41,078 nt of DNA from Deltaproteobacteria bacterium (GTDB taxonomy: Bacteria > Desulfobacterota > Desulfarculia > Adiutricales > Adiutricaceae): the NCBI GenBank assembly GCA_031270705.1, contig JAISWW010000118.1:1-41078 (forward strand), read 5' to 3'. Shown piece after piece: positions 25,294-33,287 of this stretch. The notes under the pieces were generated by a model. It was not told the origin of the DNA. It was given only the letters and a program-made list of their open reading frames with translations, and did no database searches. The translations under genes were made by a program, and so were the position numbers. Positions within the stretch are counted from its first letter, which is position 1. Each line of letters opens with the position of its first letter.

Positions 25294-26121
25294 TTAGTAC
25301 ATTTTGGGGATGGAAGACTCTAAATCCCCAAAACAGTGCTCTGGCCCTGGAAAGCTCCCGGCCTTGACCTCAGTGACAAACTGACCAAAAGCTTTTTTGA
25401 TGAGCTCCCCGGCCTCAGCGTAACGACGGACAAACTTGGGGGTAAATCCAGCGAATAAGCCCAGCATGTCATGATAAACCAAAACCTGGCCATCGCAATG
25501 GGGACCAGCCCCAATACCTATTGTAGGAATAGACAAAGACTCGGTTAATTGCTTCATAATTAAAGGGGGCACGCACTCGACCACGACCGCGAAGGCTCCA
25601 GCTCGCTCCACGGCTTGCCCGTCCTCAAAGAGGCGTTGGGCCGCGGCCTCGTCTTTGCCTTGGATCTTAAAACCTCCCATGGCGTTAACCGACTGGGGAG
25701 TCAAGCCAATGTGCCCAACTACGGGAATGGAAGCCTCGACAATGGCTTTGATTTGCTCGGCCACCACCACCCCGCCCTCCAATTTGACCGCCTGGGCGCG
25801 ACCTTCTTTGAGCAAGCGTCCCGCGTTTTCCACCGCTTGAGACACGGAAACCTGATAGGACATAAAAGGCATGTCAGCCACCACCAAAGCCTCCTGAGTC
25901 CCGCGAGCGACAGCCTTGGTATGATGGATGATGTCTTCCATGGTCACCGAAATGGTATCCGCGTAACCTAAAATGACATTGCCCAAAGAATCGCCCACTA
26001 GAATCGAATCCACGCCAGCGCTATCCACTAAGCGAGCGAAAGAGTAATCATAGGCCGTGAGCATAGTCAATTTTTCGCCACTAGCTTTAGCGGCCGCGAA
26101 AGTCGAGACAGTTTTTTTCAT
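25294..26121 (-). CDS. panB: 3-methyl-2-oxobutanoate hydroxymethyltransferase (ketopantoate hydroxymethyltransferase)
   Basis: A 275-residue TIM-barrel enzyme that adds a hydroxymethyl group from methylene-tetrahydrofolate to 2-oxoisovalerate, the first pantoate step. Signatures: [64 protein letters not shown] and [19 protein letters not shown] (substrate and metal sites Asp45, Asp84, His136 equivalents). I chose the ATG at 26121 (MKKTVSTF): the frame stays open to 26172, but the extra residues overlap the upstream gene and are not conserved in style. It is 22 bp downstream of the DUF2520 gene. Confidence 0.96.
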   Translation of the reverse strand: MKKTVSTFAAAKASGEKLTMLTAYDYSFARLVDSAGVDSILVGDSLGNVILGYADTISVTMEDIIHHTKAVARGTQEALVVADMPFMSYQVSVSQAVENAGRLLKEGRAQAVKLEGGVVVAEQIKAIVEASIPVVGHIGLTPQSVNAMGGFKIQGKDEAAAQRLFEDGQAVERAGAFAVVVECVPPLIMKQLTESLSIPTIGIGAGPHCDGQVLVYHDMLGLFAGFTPKFVRRYAEAGELIKKAFGQFVTEVKAGSFPGPEHCFGDLESSIPKMY

Positions 26122-26143
26122 AATAAAATCTCTTAGGTTATGA

Positions 26144-26971
26144 TTATTCCAAAATCTTAGCCAAAGGGGCATAATCTTGGGTCGGTCGTTTTAAAGACGC
26201 GACTTTTATCAGTTTTTTGGCTAAAAGCCGATAAAGCTCTTTATCCTCGCCAGACAAAACCTGAAGATGGTTGGCCACCGTAGCCTCATCCCCGCGCTCT
26301 ACTGGGCCAGTCAAAGCGGCGACCGGGCCGTAAGCCTGGATATTTTTGGCGTTATTTAGAAACAAGCGCAAGAGAGCCGGATTAGCCGCGGACAAACCGC
26401 AAGAGGCCAAAAGCTCCTCGCCCAGAAAAGCCAAAGCCACGGCGAAATTGCTAACTACTGAGGCCGCGCAATGATAGAGCGCCTTTTTCGACTTGTCCAG
26501 AGTTTGTGTCTCATTGCCCAAGCTAAGGACAAGATCTTTAACCAAAGTCAAAGCGGGCTCATCGCCCTCAATGGCCAAAAAGGCCCCTTCCAACAACTCT
26601 TTGGAGCGATATTTGTCCGAAATAGCCATTAAGGGGTGCATGGAGATAGCCTGAGCCCCCGCTTCCTTGGCCCCAGCCAAAACATCGCTCGACAATGAGC
26701 CGCTACAATGGGCGAAAATCTTGCCTTTTTTGCCGGCCAAAGACGCGAAAACCGGGCCAATTTGCCCATCAGGCACCGTCAAAAAGATTAAATCCGCGGC
26801 CTCTATTAAGCTGGCCGAATCGGAAAAATAGCGCCCGCCAACTAAGTTAGCGGCTTCCTGAGCTGGCTCGGGACTTTTGGAAGCGTAGCCAACTACGCGG
26901 AGACCCTTTTCGTTAAAGTATTGGCCTAGGCAAAAACCAACCTTGCCGGCCCCAATAAAGCCAATGTCCAT
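26144..26971 (-). CDS. panG: Rossmann/DUF2520 reductase, candidate PanG-type ketopantoate reductase
   Basis: A 275-residue protein with an N-terminal dinucleotide-binding [16 protein letters not shown] (about residues 4-19), VPDGQI and a C-terminal helical DUF2520-like domain with [19 protein letters not shown] and GPVERGD. DUF2520-type proteins include PanG of Francisella, a ketopantoate reductase unrelated in detail to PanE. Standing first in an operon with panB, panC and panD and with no panE in sight, it most likely supplies the missing NADPH-dependent step. The start is the ATG at 26971 with a GGAAAGG ribosome site; the frame continues to a TTG at 27007. Assignment to PanG rests on context plus fold; other DUF2520 proteins are uncharacterised. 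Confidence 0.78.
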   Translation of the reverse strand: MDIGFIGAGKVGFCLGQYFNEKGLRVVGYASKSPEPAQEAANLVGGRYFSDSASLIEAADLIFLTVPDGQIGPVFASLAGKKGKIFAHCSGSLSSDVLAGAKEAGAQAISMHPLMAISDKYRSKELLEGAFLAIEGDEPALTLVKDLVLSLGNETQTLDKSKKALYHCAASVVSNFAVALAFLGEELLASCGLSAANPALLRLFLNNAKNIQAYGPVAALTGPVERGDEATVANHLQVLSGEDKELYRLLAKKLIKVASLKRPTQDYAPLAKILE

Positions 26972-27032
26972 GGTTTGCCTTTCCACCCTATTCTTAGGGA
27001 GCGTCAATTATGTCTAGTTTCCAATGACCTTA

Positions 27033-27061
27033 AATATATCTTTTTAAGGGGGATTTGGCAA
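27033..27061 (-). promoter_or_regulatory. Promoter of the pantothenate operon
   Basis: Minus strand TTGCCA (27056-27061), 17 bp spacer, TATATT (27033-27038): five of six matches in both boxes. It lies 61 bp before the panG start, giving a leader of about 55 bases. Confidence 0.65.
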
Positions 27062-27178
27062 CAATTTATATGAGGGCGTTTTTTGAGAGAGCCTTGATCG
27101 ATAAAAGGCTTCTCGCCCAGAGCGGGCTTCCTAAAGCCAAAAAGGATTTTTCTGGCCCCTTGGCCTTAAATATGAGCG

Positions 27179-28060
27179 TTAATCTTTTTTGGCCTGACTC
27201 TCCAGAACATGATTGAGGTATTTTTTCAGATCAAAGGCCTCAATATAGGCTCTAGTGGCGGGGGAAAGATTGGCCAAAATCGGGCCCGACTTCTGGGGAG
27301 GATCAGTAGCGTAAAGGTTATAGATAATTTTTACGTTGTTTAAAACATTTAAAGCCGCCTTAACGCTCATCTTAAAACCCAGTTTTTCTAATTCTAGAGG
27401 TAATAAAGATGTTAAAGCCTTTGATAAATTATAATAAAATAAATGAATCCTAGTTATATTTTTGTTTAATGGCTCATTAATCTCGAAAACAAGATCTTCA
27501 ACATTAATTTTTTTATTAATAACCTTTTTAACAACAAAATTATATCGCTTAAATATTAATTGAGATATTTTATCAAAAACCTCGTTTAATTTATCGGGCT
27601 CCAAGGCCAGGGTTCGCCGCCAAAAGCTCTGCCCAGTCAAACAATTGACCGGAACCTGATAAAAGTTAGCAAAAAATGACTTTTCAGACCAAGCCGCCAA
27701 AAAGCGCTCGGTTGATTTGTGGAGCTGTTTCCTGGCCTCGTTAAAGGCCGCCAAAACTAGGCCGGAGCCTACTGACAGCTCTTCTTTAGGGGTGGGGGCT
27801 AGCTCGTCCATAAGCTCAATAATTCCCAAGCGCTCGACCAGGCTCAGTAAAGCCGCCTCTAGGCCAAATTCATAAAGCTGGGCCGAATCTGGCCACGGAA
27901 TCTCCGGCTCTTGGGGCTTTTGACGGGCGGCCATAATATCCTCAATAGTTCCTAGGCTCATAAGAATTTTCTCTTTAGGCGCCCCGTCGCCCTCCTTTAT
28001 GGTTTCGGCCAAATAATAATGGATGGTCTTCCCTTTTTTCCTTTTGGCTATATAAGTCAT
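27179..28060 (-). pseudogene. IS1634/IS4-like transposase with catalytic core missing
   Basis: 293 codons from the ATG at 28060, which has AAGGAG 8 bp upstream; the frame continues upstream to 28186 without a better start. N-terminal part: YIAKRKKGKTIHYYLAETIK, KILMSLGTIEDIMAARQK, FWRRTLALEPDKLNEVFDKI, as in the first third of IS1634-type transposases (full length about 550 residues). The C-terminal part matches the family end (SVKAALNVLNNVKIIYNLYA and SPATRAYIEAFDLKKYLNHV). Between them, where the 'DTTN' and later DDE acidic motifs should be, is an AT-rich stretch (27380-27560) rich in Asn, Lys and Ile. Thus the catalytic domain has been lost. No terminal inverted repeats or target duplication were found. 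It probably cannot transpose, but the frame is still open. Confidence 0.65.
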
Positions 28061-28177
28061 CAGTACGCTCCTTAAAACTAGGGGCCAAGTTCTTCCATAG
28101 AAAGACCAAAGAGATCTTGTATAATGGCCGAATAGCCCTAAAGATTTAGGGCGAAAATCCCCATCTTTGAGGCCCCC

Positions 28178-28603
28178 ATGCCCCAACCGTCCATCATCGC
28201 CTCCCTGGCTCGGGATCTATCTTTAAAGCTGATAGACCGGCGCAATTTATCCACCGCCAATCTGCCCCAGGCTTTAATTGAGCTGGCCGAAACTGGCCAA
28301 GAGATTGTTCGGGCCAGTAAGATAAAAGGACTGCCACTTTTGCGTTTAGCTGGTTCTTTGACCCTTTCGCAAATTGATCGCGGTTGGCTCGGCCATCTCC
28401 AAGCGATAAAAGAGCGCTTAAAGCTGAACGCTCTTCTTTTAGAAAAAATCGCTCAGGAAGCGGGCCCGGAAAAAGCCAAACAGACTCTCCAACTAACCAT
28501 CTCCGTAACTATTAAACTCATGGAGACCAATGGGGTTAGCTCTAGTAATTGGGAGGAGGCCTTTTGGGCCATCGCTAGAGCCTTTAGCCAAATTACTAAC
28601 TAA
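28178..28603 (+). CDS. Hypothetical protein, small all-helical
   Basis: 141 residues; I do not recognise the family. It is entirely helical by pattern (LARDLSLKLIDRRNLST, LIELAETGQEIVRASK, SQIDRGWLGHLQAIKERLKL, KAKQTLQLTISVTIKLMETN), without signal peptide, membrane segment or Cys. The ATG is preceded by GAGG. A TATAAT at 28120-28125 could be its -10 box, with no clear -35. It is transcribed divergently from the transposase relic and convergently to the rluA-like gene. Codon usage matches neighbouring real genes, which supports it as a true gene. Confidence 0.6.
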   Translation: MPQPSIIASLARDLSLKLIDRRNLSTANLPQALIELAETGQEIVRASKIKGLPLLRLAGSLTLSQIDRGWLGHLQAIKERLKLNALLLEKIAQEAGPEKAKQTLQLTISVTIKLMETNGVSSSNWEEAFWAIARAFSQITN

Positions 28604-28634
28604 ATATAGCCTTGGTCAAAAAGACCTCGACTCT

Positions 28635-29555
28635 TTAGGGCCAAATCCCCTCTAACTCTGGCTCTTTCGGCTTTAAAGACAAAATCTCGCCCCCATTATG
28701 GCTCATGACCCGCAAACCCACGGCCCTTAAAGCCAAACGCGGGAACGGCTGGCCACCATAAAAATTATCGCCAAAAATTGGATACCCGGCCCAAGCCAAA
28801 TGGAGCCTAATCTGGTGGGTTCGGCCCGTTAATGGGCGAGCGGCCCATAGAATCTGACCATCTTGAGCCTTAAGGGGCTTTATGATAGTTTGGGCGGGTT
28901 TGCCTGGCCCCTCCGCCCTGGCCACATAATGAGGGCCAGCCTTAGCGATGGCGGCGGAAATGGTTTTTTCCGACCAAGACGGTTTTTCCCCAGGCGTTAA
29001 GGCCAGATAGAGCTTTTCCACCCGTCCCGCGCTAAAAGCCTGGCCCAAACGAGCGGCGGCTGTGGCGTTTTTGGCCATCATCAATAAACCCGAGGAGCCC
29101 GCGTCCAGGCGATGAGCCAGCCTCATGGTCGTCTTGGTCAACCTCTCGAACCCCGCTTGGACGTTATTGTGATTGTCATGGGGGACAGATTGGGCGGGAC
29201 GACCAGATTCTTTGTCATAAACGAGGATGTCCGCGTCCTCAAAAACAATCCTTTGGGGATCAACCTCGTAAAAGCGCTTAGGCCCATACCGCGGCCAGTT
29301 CAGCCGAAACTTTAAGCCTGGCTCCAAGGGCCAAAAAGGATCGCTTTTGGGGCGATCATTGATCCATAAACAGCCAAAAGCCACAATCTCTTGGGCTAAT
29401 TCCGGCGGGCCAAGTTTAGCCACTAAGCGATAAGCCGGACAGCCAGCCAAATCCTTCGGAATTAAGCCCGTCAAAAAAGGAAAGCCCTGGTTAAAAGGCT
29501 CGATGGCTGGCGGATCAAGGATCGGCGCGTCAAAATACGCCGCCAAATCGCTCAA
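28635..29555 (-). CDS. RluA-family RNA pseudouridine synthase
   Basis: 306 residues. The catalytic motif is MRLAHRLDAGSSGLLMMAKN with Asp in HRLD (near residue 150), preceded by the family start FEDADILVYDKESGRPA and followed by LTGRTHQIRLHLAWAGYPIF and GDNFYGG. It isomerises uridine to pseudouridine in ribosomal or transfer RNA; which site cannot be told. The first 80 residues resemble a short S4-like or linker region (ELAQEIVAFGCLWINDRP). The ATG overlaps the sfsA stop (ATGA). Last gene of the atpZ-atpI-miaA-sfsA operon. Confidence 0.93.
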   Translation of the reverse strand: MSDLAAYFDAPILDPPAIEPFNQGFPFLTGLIPKDLAGCPAYRLVAKLGPPELAQEIVAFGCLWINDRPKSDPFWPLEPGLKFRLNWPRYGPKRFYEVDPQRIVFEDADILVYDKESGRPAQSVPHDNHNNVQAGFERLTKTTMRLAHRLDAGSSGLLMMAKNATAAARLGQAFSAGRVEKLYLALTPGEKPSWSEKTISAAIAKAGPHYVARAEGPGKPAQTIIKPLKAQDGQILWAARPLTGRTHQIRLHLAWAGYPIFGDNFYGGQPFPRLALRAVGLRVMSHNGGEILSLKPKEPELEGIWP

Positions 29556-30250
29556 ATTTCCACCTCCAAAGGCTGGCCTAAACTAGCTTCGGTTAATGTC
29601 AAATCCACCCCCCAAGCCAGGATCTCCACCCCAAGCTTAATGGCCTCTCTTAAAGTTTTGGCCCAAACCGGATCAATATGAGCCGCGGGCCGAAAAATCT
29701 TGGCCTTTCTTTGGGCTAAGATCAAAATTATAGCTCGATCCCCTGACTGGGCCAATTGGGCTAATTCCCTTAAATGACGCGCTCCCCTCTCGGTCACCGC
29801 GTCGGGAAAATAAGCCACCCCGGCCTCAACCAAAGAACAATTTTTAACTTCCACCCAAATGGAAGAGTTATCTGAGGTTTTTAAGCGTAAATCCAGACGA
29901 CTTTGCCCTATTTTGACCTCTTGAGTCACTTCGGCCTGGGGGGGCCAATTGGGAAAAAACCCAGCCCGAGCGGCCAAGGCGGCTAAGCGGTTAGGCAAGG
30001 AGGTATTGACGCCCACTAGCCCATCAGGCATCTCAATCATTTCCCAAGAATAGGGATAACGCCTTTGGGGCTTAGGGGAATGGCTTAAATAGATGGGTCG
30101 CCCAGGTTGGCTACAGGTCAACATGCTCCCAGTATTGGCCGTGTGAGCCGTTATGGTTTGGCCGTCCGCCAAAAGCGCGTCGGCCAAAAACCTTTTGTAA
30201 CGCTTGAGCAAAATAGCCCGGGTCAAAGGCGGCCAAGGGATGGAGATCAT
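29552..30250 (-). CDS. sfsA: SfsA family DNA-binding / sugar fermentation stimulation protein
   Basis: 232 residues, the family length. Signatures: RYKRFLADALL, TAHTANTGSM, GVNTSLPNRL, SRLDLRL, WVEVKNCSLV, AYFPDAVTERGARHLREL. The RLD-x(n)-VEVKN pattern resembles a PD-(D/E)XK-like core, although SfsA's activity is not established; in E. coli it stimulates maltose genes through CRP. The start lies 1 bp or less from the miaA stop, so the genes are coupled. Confidence 0.95.
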   Translation of the reverse strand: MISIPWPPLTRAILLKRYKRFLADALLADGQTITAHTANTGSMLTCSQPGRPIYLSHSPKPQRRYPYSWEMIEMPDGLVGVNTSLPNRLAALAARAGFFPNWPPQAEVTQEVKIGQSRLDLRLKTSDNSSIWVEVKNCSLVEAGVAYFPDAVTERGARHLRELAQLAQSGDRAIILILAQRKAKIFRPAAHIDPVWAKTLREAIKLGVEILAWGVDLTLTEASLGQPLEVEI

Positions 30251-31162
30251 TTAAGCCGCCCAAAAATCCTTAATGAGGCCAATAATGAGCTGGGGATCCG
30301 GTTTGACCCACAAGCCCTCAGGAACTTGCCCCCGAAACCAGGTTCTTTGTCGCTTGGCCAAACGCCTGGTTCTTAAATAAATACGCTCCTTGGCTTCCTC
30401 TAAAGTAATCTGGCCGACCAAAAAAGCCCGGGCCTCCAGGTAACCAATGGCTTTTAAAGGCTTCAGATGGCCTGGCCAGCGTCGCAGCAAACCCTCCGTT
30501 TCCTCCAAAAGACCATTTTTTAGCATATTCTCGGTTCTAGTTAAGATATCTTTGTCTAACTCAGCGGTAGGTCGATCGATTATTAAAACCAAAGTCTCAA
30601 ATGGCCGGTCAGCCAGCTTATGGCTCTCTTGGAAGTCCACAATGCTTTGGCCTGTGGCTCGAAAAACCTCTAAAGCCCTTTCAATCCTCACGTAATCGTT
30701 TGGATTGATCTTGGCGGCGGCCTTGGGATCTTCTTGGGCCAAAAGCGCGTAAAGATCCTCCCCTTGGTCAGCCAAGGCTTTTAATTCGGCTCTAATGGTC
30801 TCTTGTCGGCCCGGGCCGACAAATAAACCCCGCGTTAAGCTTCGAAAATAAAGGCCCGCGCCGCCCACGATTAAAGGCGGTCGACCAGCCGCGGCTAAAC
30901 TGGCCACCAAGGGCCGAGCCAATCTCAAATAGGCCGCCGCGTCAAAATCCTCATTGGGATCGACTATGTCAAATAAATGATGGGGGGCCGCTTGAAAGTC
31001 TTCGGGGGTGGGTTTGGCCGAGCCAATATCTAAGCCGCGATAAAAAGCCAGGCTATCGGCGTTGATGATCTCGCCGCCTAAAGCCTTAGCCACCTCAATG
31101 GCCAAGCGACTTTTGCCCGAGCCAGTGGGACCGGTGAGAATAATGGCCTTAGGCCGAGCCAT
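30251..31162 (-). CDS. miaA: tRNA dimethylallyltransferase
   Basis: 303 residues from the ATG at 31162 (an in-frame TTG at 31207 would add a Pro/Ser-rich leader). It transfers the dimethylallyl group to A37 of tRNAs reading codons starting with U. Signatures: LTGPTGSGKSRLA (P-loop), NADSLAFYRGLDIGSAKPTP, HHLFDIVDPNEDFDAA, IVGGAGLYFRSLTRG, NPNDYVRIERALEVFRATG, LKAIGYLE and LAKRQRTWFRGQ. Its start overlaps the end of the atpI-like gene by 14 bp. Coupling miaA behind atpZ-atpI is unusual. Confidence 0.96.
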   Translation of the reverse strand: MARPKAIILTGPTGSGKSRLAIEVAKALGGEIINADSLAFYRGLDIGSAKPTPEDFQAAPHHLFDIVDPNEDFDAAAYLRLARPLVASLAAAGRPPLIVGGAGLYFRSLTRGLFVGPGRQETIRAELKALADQGEDLYALLAQEDPKAAAKINPNDYVRIERALEVFRATGQSIVDFQESHKLADRPFETLVLIIDRPTAELDKDILTRTENMLKNGLLEETEGLLRRWPGHLKPLKAIGYLEARAFLVGQITLEEAKERIYLRTRRLAKRQRTWFRGQVPEGLWVKPDPQLIIGLIKDFWAA

Positions 31163-31685
31163 TGGCGGGCGGCTCGGGCTGGGCGACGGTTTCGGCTGGC
31201 GGGTCAACTGGTCGCTCGGCGTTCAGCTGAGGTTTAACCGCGGAGTTTAACCCTAAGCTCTGAGCCGCTTTTGAGCTTTTTAACAGATATTGAGTCCCGC
31301 CCCAAATCAGAGTCGCGACCAGAGAGAGGAAAAAAATAGATAACCCGCCAATAAAAGCCAAAGGATGGCCGATGTTAAATTTAACGGCCAGCCAACAAAG
31401 AAGGCCGGTGGTCACAAAGGCCACATAAAAATTGCCGACTGTCCACCAAATGGAGCGGGTCAAGCGGCCTGGCCGAGCCCGGATAACCGCTTGACGTAGC
31501 AAAAAGACATTCGCCAATACCAACAGACTCCCCGCTCCCGCCCCCAACCCGCCCGGAAAGCCAAGCTTAAGGCTCCCGACCAGAGTGGCCAAAATAGCCA
31601 AAACCAGGGTCAAGCGAGCGAAAAGCCCACTATAATGTATCAACTCCAAAATTTGCTTGGAAAAGACAGGAGCCGTCTCGCTCAT
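31149..31685 (-). CDS. atpI: ATP synthase subunit I (AtpI-like) membrane protein
   Basis: 178 residues with four membrane segments: LFARLTLVLAILATLVGSL, GGLGAGAGSLLVLANVFLL, FYVAFVTTGLLCWLAVKF and FIGGLSIFFLSLVATLIW. This matches AtpI proteins, which help assemble the c-ring and may bring in Mg2+ or Ca2+. A C-terminal Pro/Gln-rich tail of 30 residues is extra. It overlaps atpZ by 4 bp (ATGA). The partners atpB and atpE, which normally follow, are absent; miaA follows instead. Confidence 0.75.
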   Translation of the reverse strand: MSETAPVFSKQILELIHYSGLFARLTLVLAILATLVGSLKLGFPGGLGAGAGSLLVLANVFLLRQAVIRARPGRLTRSIWWTVGNFYVAFVTTGLLCWLAVKFNIGHPLAFIGGLSIFFLSLVATLIWGGTQYLLKSSKAAQSLGLNSAVKPQLNAERPVDPPAETVAQPEPPANGSA

Positions 31686-31957
31686 TGGTCATCCTTTTTT
31701 TTGTTGGCCAGATGGGTTTCTTCCTGGCTCCGATCCAGACGCTTAGCCAGGATATAAATATTGCGGTAGCCAGCCACGACGCCCAATAATAAGCCAATTA
31801 TAAAACACCAAGGCGTGGTGCCCAAAAACTTATCCAACCACCAGCCCGCCCCGGCCCCTAAAAATATCGCGATGACCAAGGCCAGGCCAATGGAGGAGGC
31901 GGTGACCAAAATCGAGACTTCGCGGACGCGTTTATTCGGGGAAGGTAAAGAGGCCAT
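31682..31957 (-). CDS. atpZ: AtpZ-like F0F1 ATPase-associated membrane protein
   Basis: 91 residues with two membrane segments and the family's glycine-rich motif: ILVTASSIGLALVIAIFLGA, then GAGAGWWLDKFLGTTPW, then CFIIGLLLGVVAGYRNIYIL. AtpZ/AtpI (ATP synthase gene 1) proteins accompany F-type ATP synthase operons of Firmicutes and Desulfobacterota and have been proposed to form a cation transporter with AtpI. First gene of the operon; the 480 bp upstream is non-coding. Only this pair of ATP synthase genes occurs in the window. Confidence 0.85.
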   Translation of the reverse strand: MASLPSPNKRVREVSILVTASSIGLALVIAIFLGAGAGWWLDKFLGTTPWCFIIGLLLGVVAGYRNIYILAKRLDRSQEETHLANKKKDDQ

Positions 31958-32361
31958 TCTATTCCTAATTAAGAGCCAAGGCCAAAAGGGCGTTGGGGCT
32001 AAGGGATTCTGGGCTCATGGTCTCAAAGAACGGCTTAAAAGGCAAGAGCGAGCCTATATATATGTTAGCGCCTAAAACGGGGCGATATTGTTTGGCCCGC
32101 CTAAATGACCCAGCTCGAGCGAAGATATTACCCAGTTTTTGGGTATCGAGTAAAAAATAACGCCCCATCATCTTAATCCGGGTAAAAAATATCCTAGCCC
32201 CCTACCCGGCTACGCTTTGCTATTAAAATCTTCGCGGGGTTTTGGCCGCGTTTTAATAACATTGGCCCAAAAATTCTTGGTCATTCCCTTAAATTTGGAA
32301 TTGGCCTATTTATTGCTGTAACTCAAAACATCTAAATTGTTGTCTGTGTTCAGACTAAAAT
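31958..32361. other. Intergenic stretch between atpZ and the secreted-protein gene
   Basis: Divergent regulatory region. A hairpin CCGGGTA/TACCCGG lies at 32178-32209 and an imperfect one around 32225-32260. A 68-codon minus-strand frame at 31965-32171 just upstream of atpZ has no family resemblance; it is probably not coding. Confidence 0.45.
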
Positions 32362-32390
32362 TTGAAATTTCGCTCTGTTTACTGTATCAT
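32362..32390 (+). promoter_or_regulatory. Promoter of the secreted two-repeat protein gene
   Basis: TTGAAA (32362-32367), spacer 17 bp, TATCAT (32385-32390); five of six matches each. Start expected near 32397, leader about 42 bases, with a GAGGTG ribosome site before the ATG at 32439. Confidence 0.6.
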
Positions 32391-32438
32391 TGCGGAACTT
32401 TTACTCTTTATCCTCCATCTGATTCATGAGGTGTTTTT

Positions 32439-32933
32439 ATGTCTAACGTCAAAAAAGGTCTCTTTTTCGTTTTTTTTCTGCCTCTCTTGGCCGCGATCGC
32501 CTTAATTTGCGCCGATCGCTCTGAGGCGGGAGTTTTAAAGGCCCAAGCTGATAATAGTTTGGTCGCCTCCGCCGACGCCCTAGTGGCCAACCAGGCGTTA
32601 AACGCTCAAGGCCAATTAGGCTCCCTCCAGACAGTCTCTGGTCGTGACCGTAGCGATTATTTTGATGACCGTCGGGACGACAAGCGCTACCCCAAGTGCA
32701 GAAAGATCCAAAACCATGACACCAAGCGCTATCGCGAGTGCGTTCAGGATAATTATTACAAAAAACCCGTAAGTCATGGCAAGAAAAAGTGGGACAGAAA
32801 AAGCTGGGACGATCAGTTTGACGATCGTCGGGACGACAAGCGCTACCCCAAGTGCAGAAAGATCCAAAACCATGACAGTAGGAAGTATCGCGAGTGCGTT
32901 TGGAATAACTACTACCACAATTCTTATCGGTAA
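32439..32933 (+). CDS. Secreted small protein with two identical Cys-containing modules
   Basis: 164 residues, unrecognised family. A signal peptide is clear: basic MSNVKKG, hydrophobic LFFVFFLPLLAAIALIC, and a likely cleavage after ADRSEA-G or nearby. The mature part has a linker and two 35-residue modules, FDDRRDDKRYPKCRKIQNHD followed by a RYRECV-NYY ending, at about residues 73-107 and 125-159, joined by a Lys/Gly/Trp-rich linker. Each module holds two Cys residues about 16 apart, so each could form a disulphide in the periplasm or outside. Modules are rich in Asp, Arg, Lys and Tyr. It is monocistronic with a good promoter and terminator, so it is probably expressed. Metal or envelope binding are possible, but nothing identifies a function. 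Confidence 0.8.
   Translation: MSNVKKGLFFVFFLPLLAAIALICADRSEAGVLKAQADNSLVASADALVANQALNAQGQLGSLQTVSGRDRSDYFDDRRDDKRYPKCRKIQNHDTKRYRECVQDNYYKKPVSHGKKKWDRKSWDDQFDDRRDDKRYPKCRKIQNHDSRKYRECVWNNYYHNSYR
32655..32915 (+). repeat. 105-bp internal duplication within the secreted-protein gene
   Basis: 32655-32759 and 32811-32915 are 105 bp each and align without gaps. The central 55 bp are identical in DNA (from CGTCGGGACGACAAGCGC on), including third positions, whereas ends differ. Such conservation at synonymous sites indicates recent duplication or ongoing gene conversion. Confidence 0.9.
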
Positions 32934-32950
32934 TTCATTAGACCGTTTTA

Positions 32951-32973
32951 AGGCTGACTCTTTGAGTCAGCCT
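32951..32973 (+). terminator. Hairpin after the secreted-protein gene
   Basis: Perfect 10-bp stem, AGGCTGACTC (32951-32960) and GAGTCAGCCT (32964-32973), loop TTT, 18 bp after the stop. No T run follows, so it may protect the 3' end rather than terminate. Confidence 0.5.
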
Positions 32974-32998
32974 AAAGGCGGCTTGTGGATTAATTGAC

Positions 32999-33038
32999 TA
33001 GGCCTAAGGGCTTTTAGCCCTCTTAGGCCTATTTTTTT
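32999..33038. terminator. Terminator between the secreted-protein gene and the zinc-ribbon gene
   Basis: Stem TAGGCCTAAGGGC (32999-33011) with GCCC-TC-TTAGGCCTA (33017-33031), two-base bulge, followed by seven T residues (33032-33038). Converging genes: it also overlaps the minus-strand gene's stop. Confidence 0.8.
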
Positions 33039-33273
33039 ATTTTTTTCTAACCTCGGGATTGACGCCTAAGCATTTATCGGCGAATTGGCACCAACGAGCG
33101 CAACCTTCGTCTAGTTTGGGGTTAGGAAAAATATGGCCACAGCCTGAACACTTCCGACGAGCGTCGTCCTTAAAAAACTCCACTTTCGCCCCACAGCCCG
33201 GGCAAATTATCTCAAATATATCGCCAGGTTTCCAAAAAGCCGTGTCCTGGCCTGGGCACATGATAGTGGCCAT
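33037..33273 (-). CDS. Small Cys-rich zinc/iron-ribbon protein
   Basis: 78 residues with eight Cys: Cys6; two CxxC knuckles, Cys24-Pro-Gly-Cys27 and Cys42-Ser-Gly-Cys45; and Cys58-Ala-Arg-Trp-Cys62 with Cys68 in the end motif EGCARWCQFADKCLG. The two knuckles look like a rubredoxin-type or zinc-ribbon metal site; the 'GCAxWCxxAxxCLG' end recurs in Desulfobacterota, also within larger proteins, and probably binds a second metal. It starts 14 bp after the ferredoxin gene on the same strand, so it belongs to the same transcript. Possible role: a small electron carrier. Function unknown. Confidence 0.7.
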   Translation of the reverse strand: MATIMCPGQDTAFWKPGDIFEIICPGCGAKVEFFKDDARRKCSGCGHIFPNPKLDEGCARWCQFADKCLGVNPEVRKK

Positions 33274-33287
33274 GACGGCCTCCTTTT

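Noticed and set aside
27179-28186. Longer transposase start at 28186
   Set aside because: The extra 42 residues have no family resemblance; the ATG at 28060 has an AAGGAG site at proper spacing.
31965-32171. 68-codon minus-strand frame directly upstream of atpZ
   Set aside because: No recognisable family or signal; two starting Met residues but no ribosome site. It could be a leader peptide, but support is lacking.
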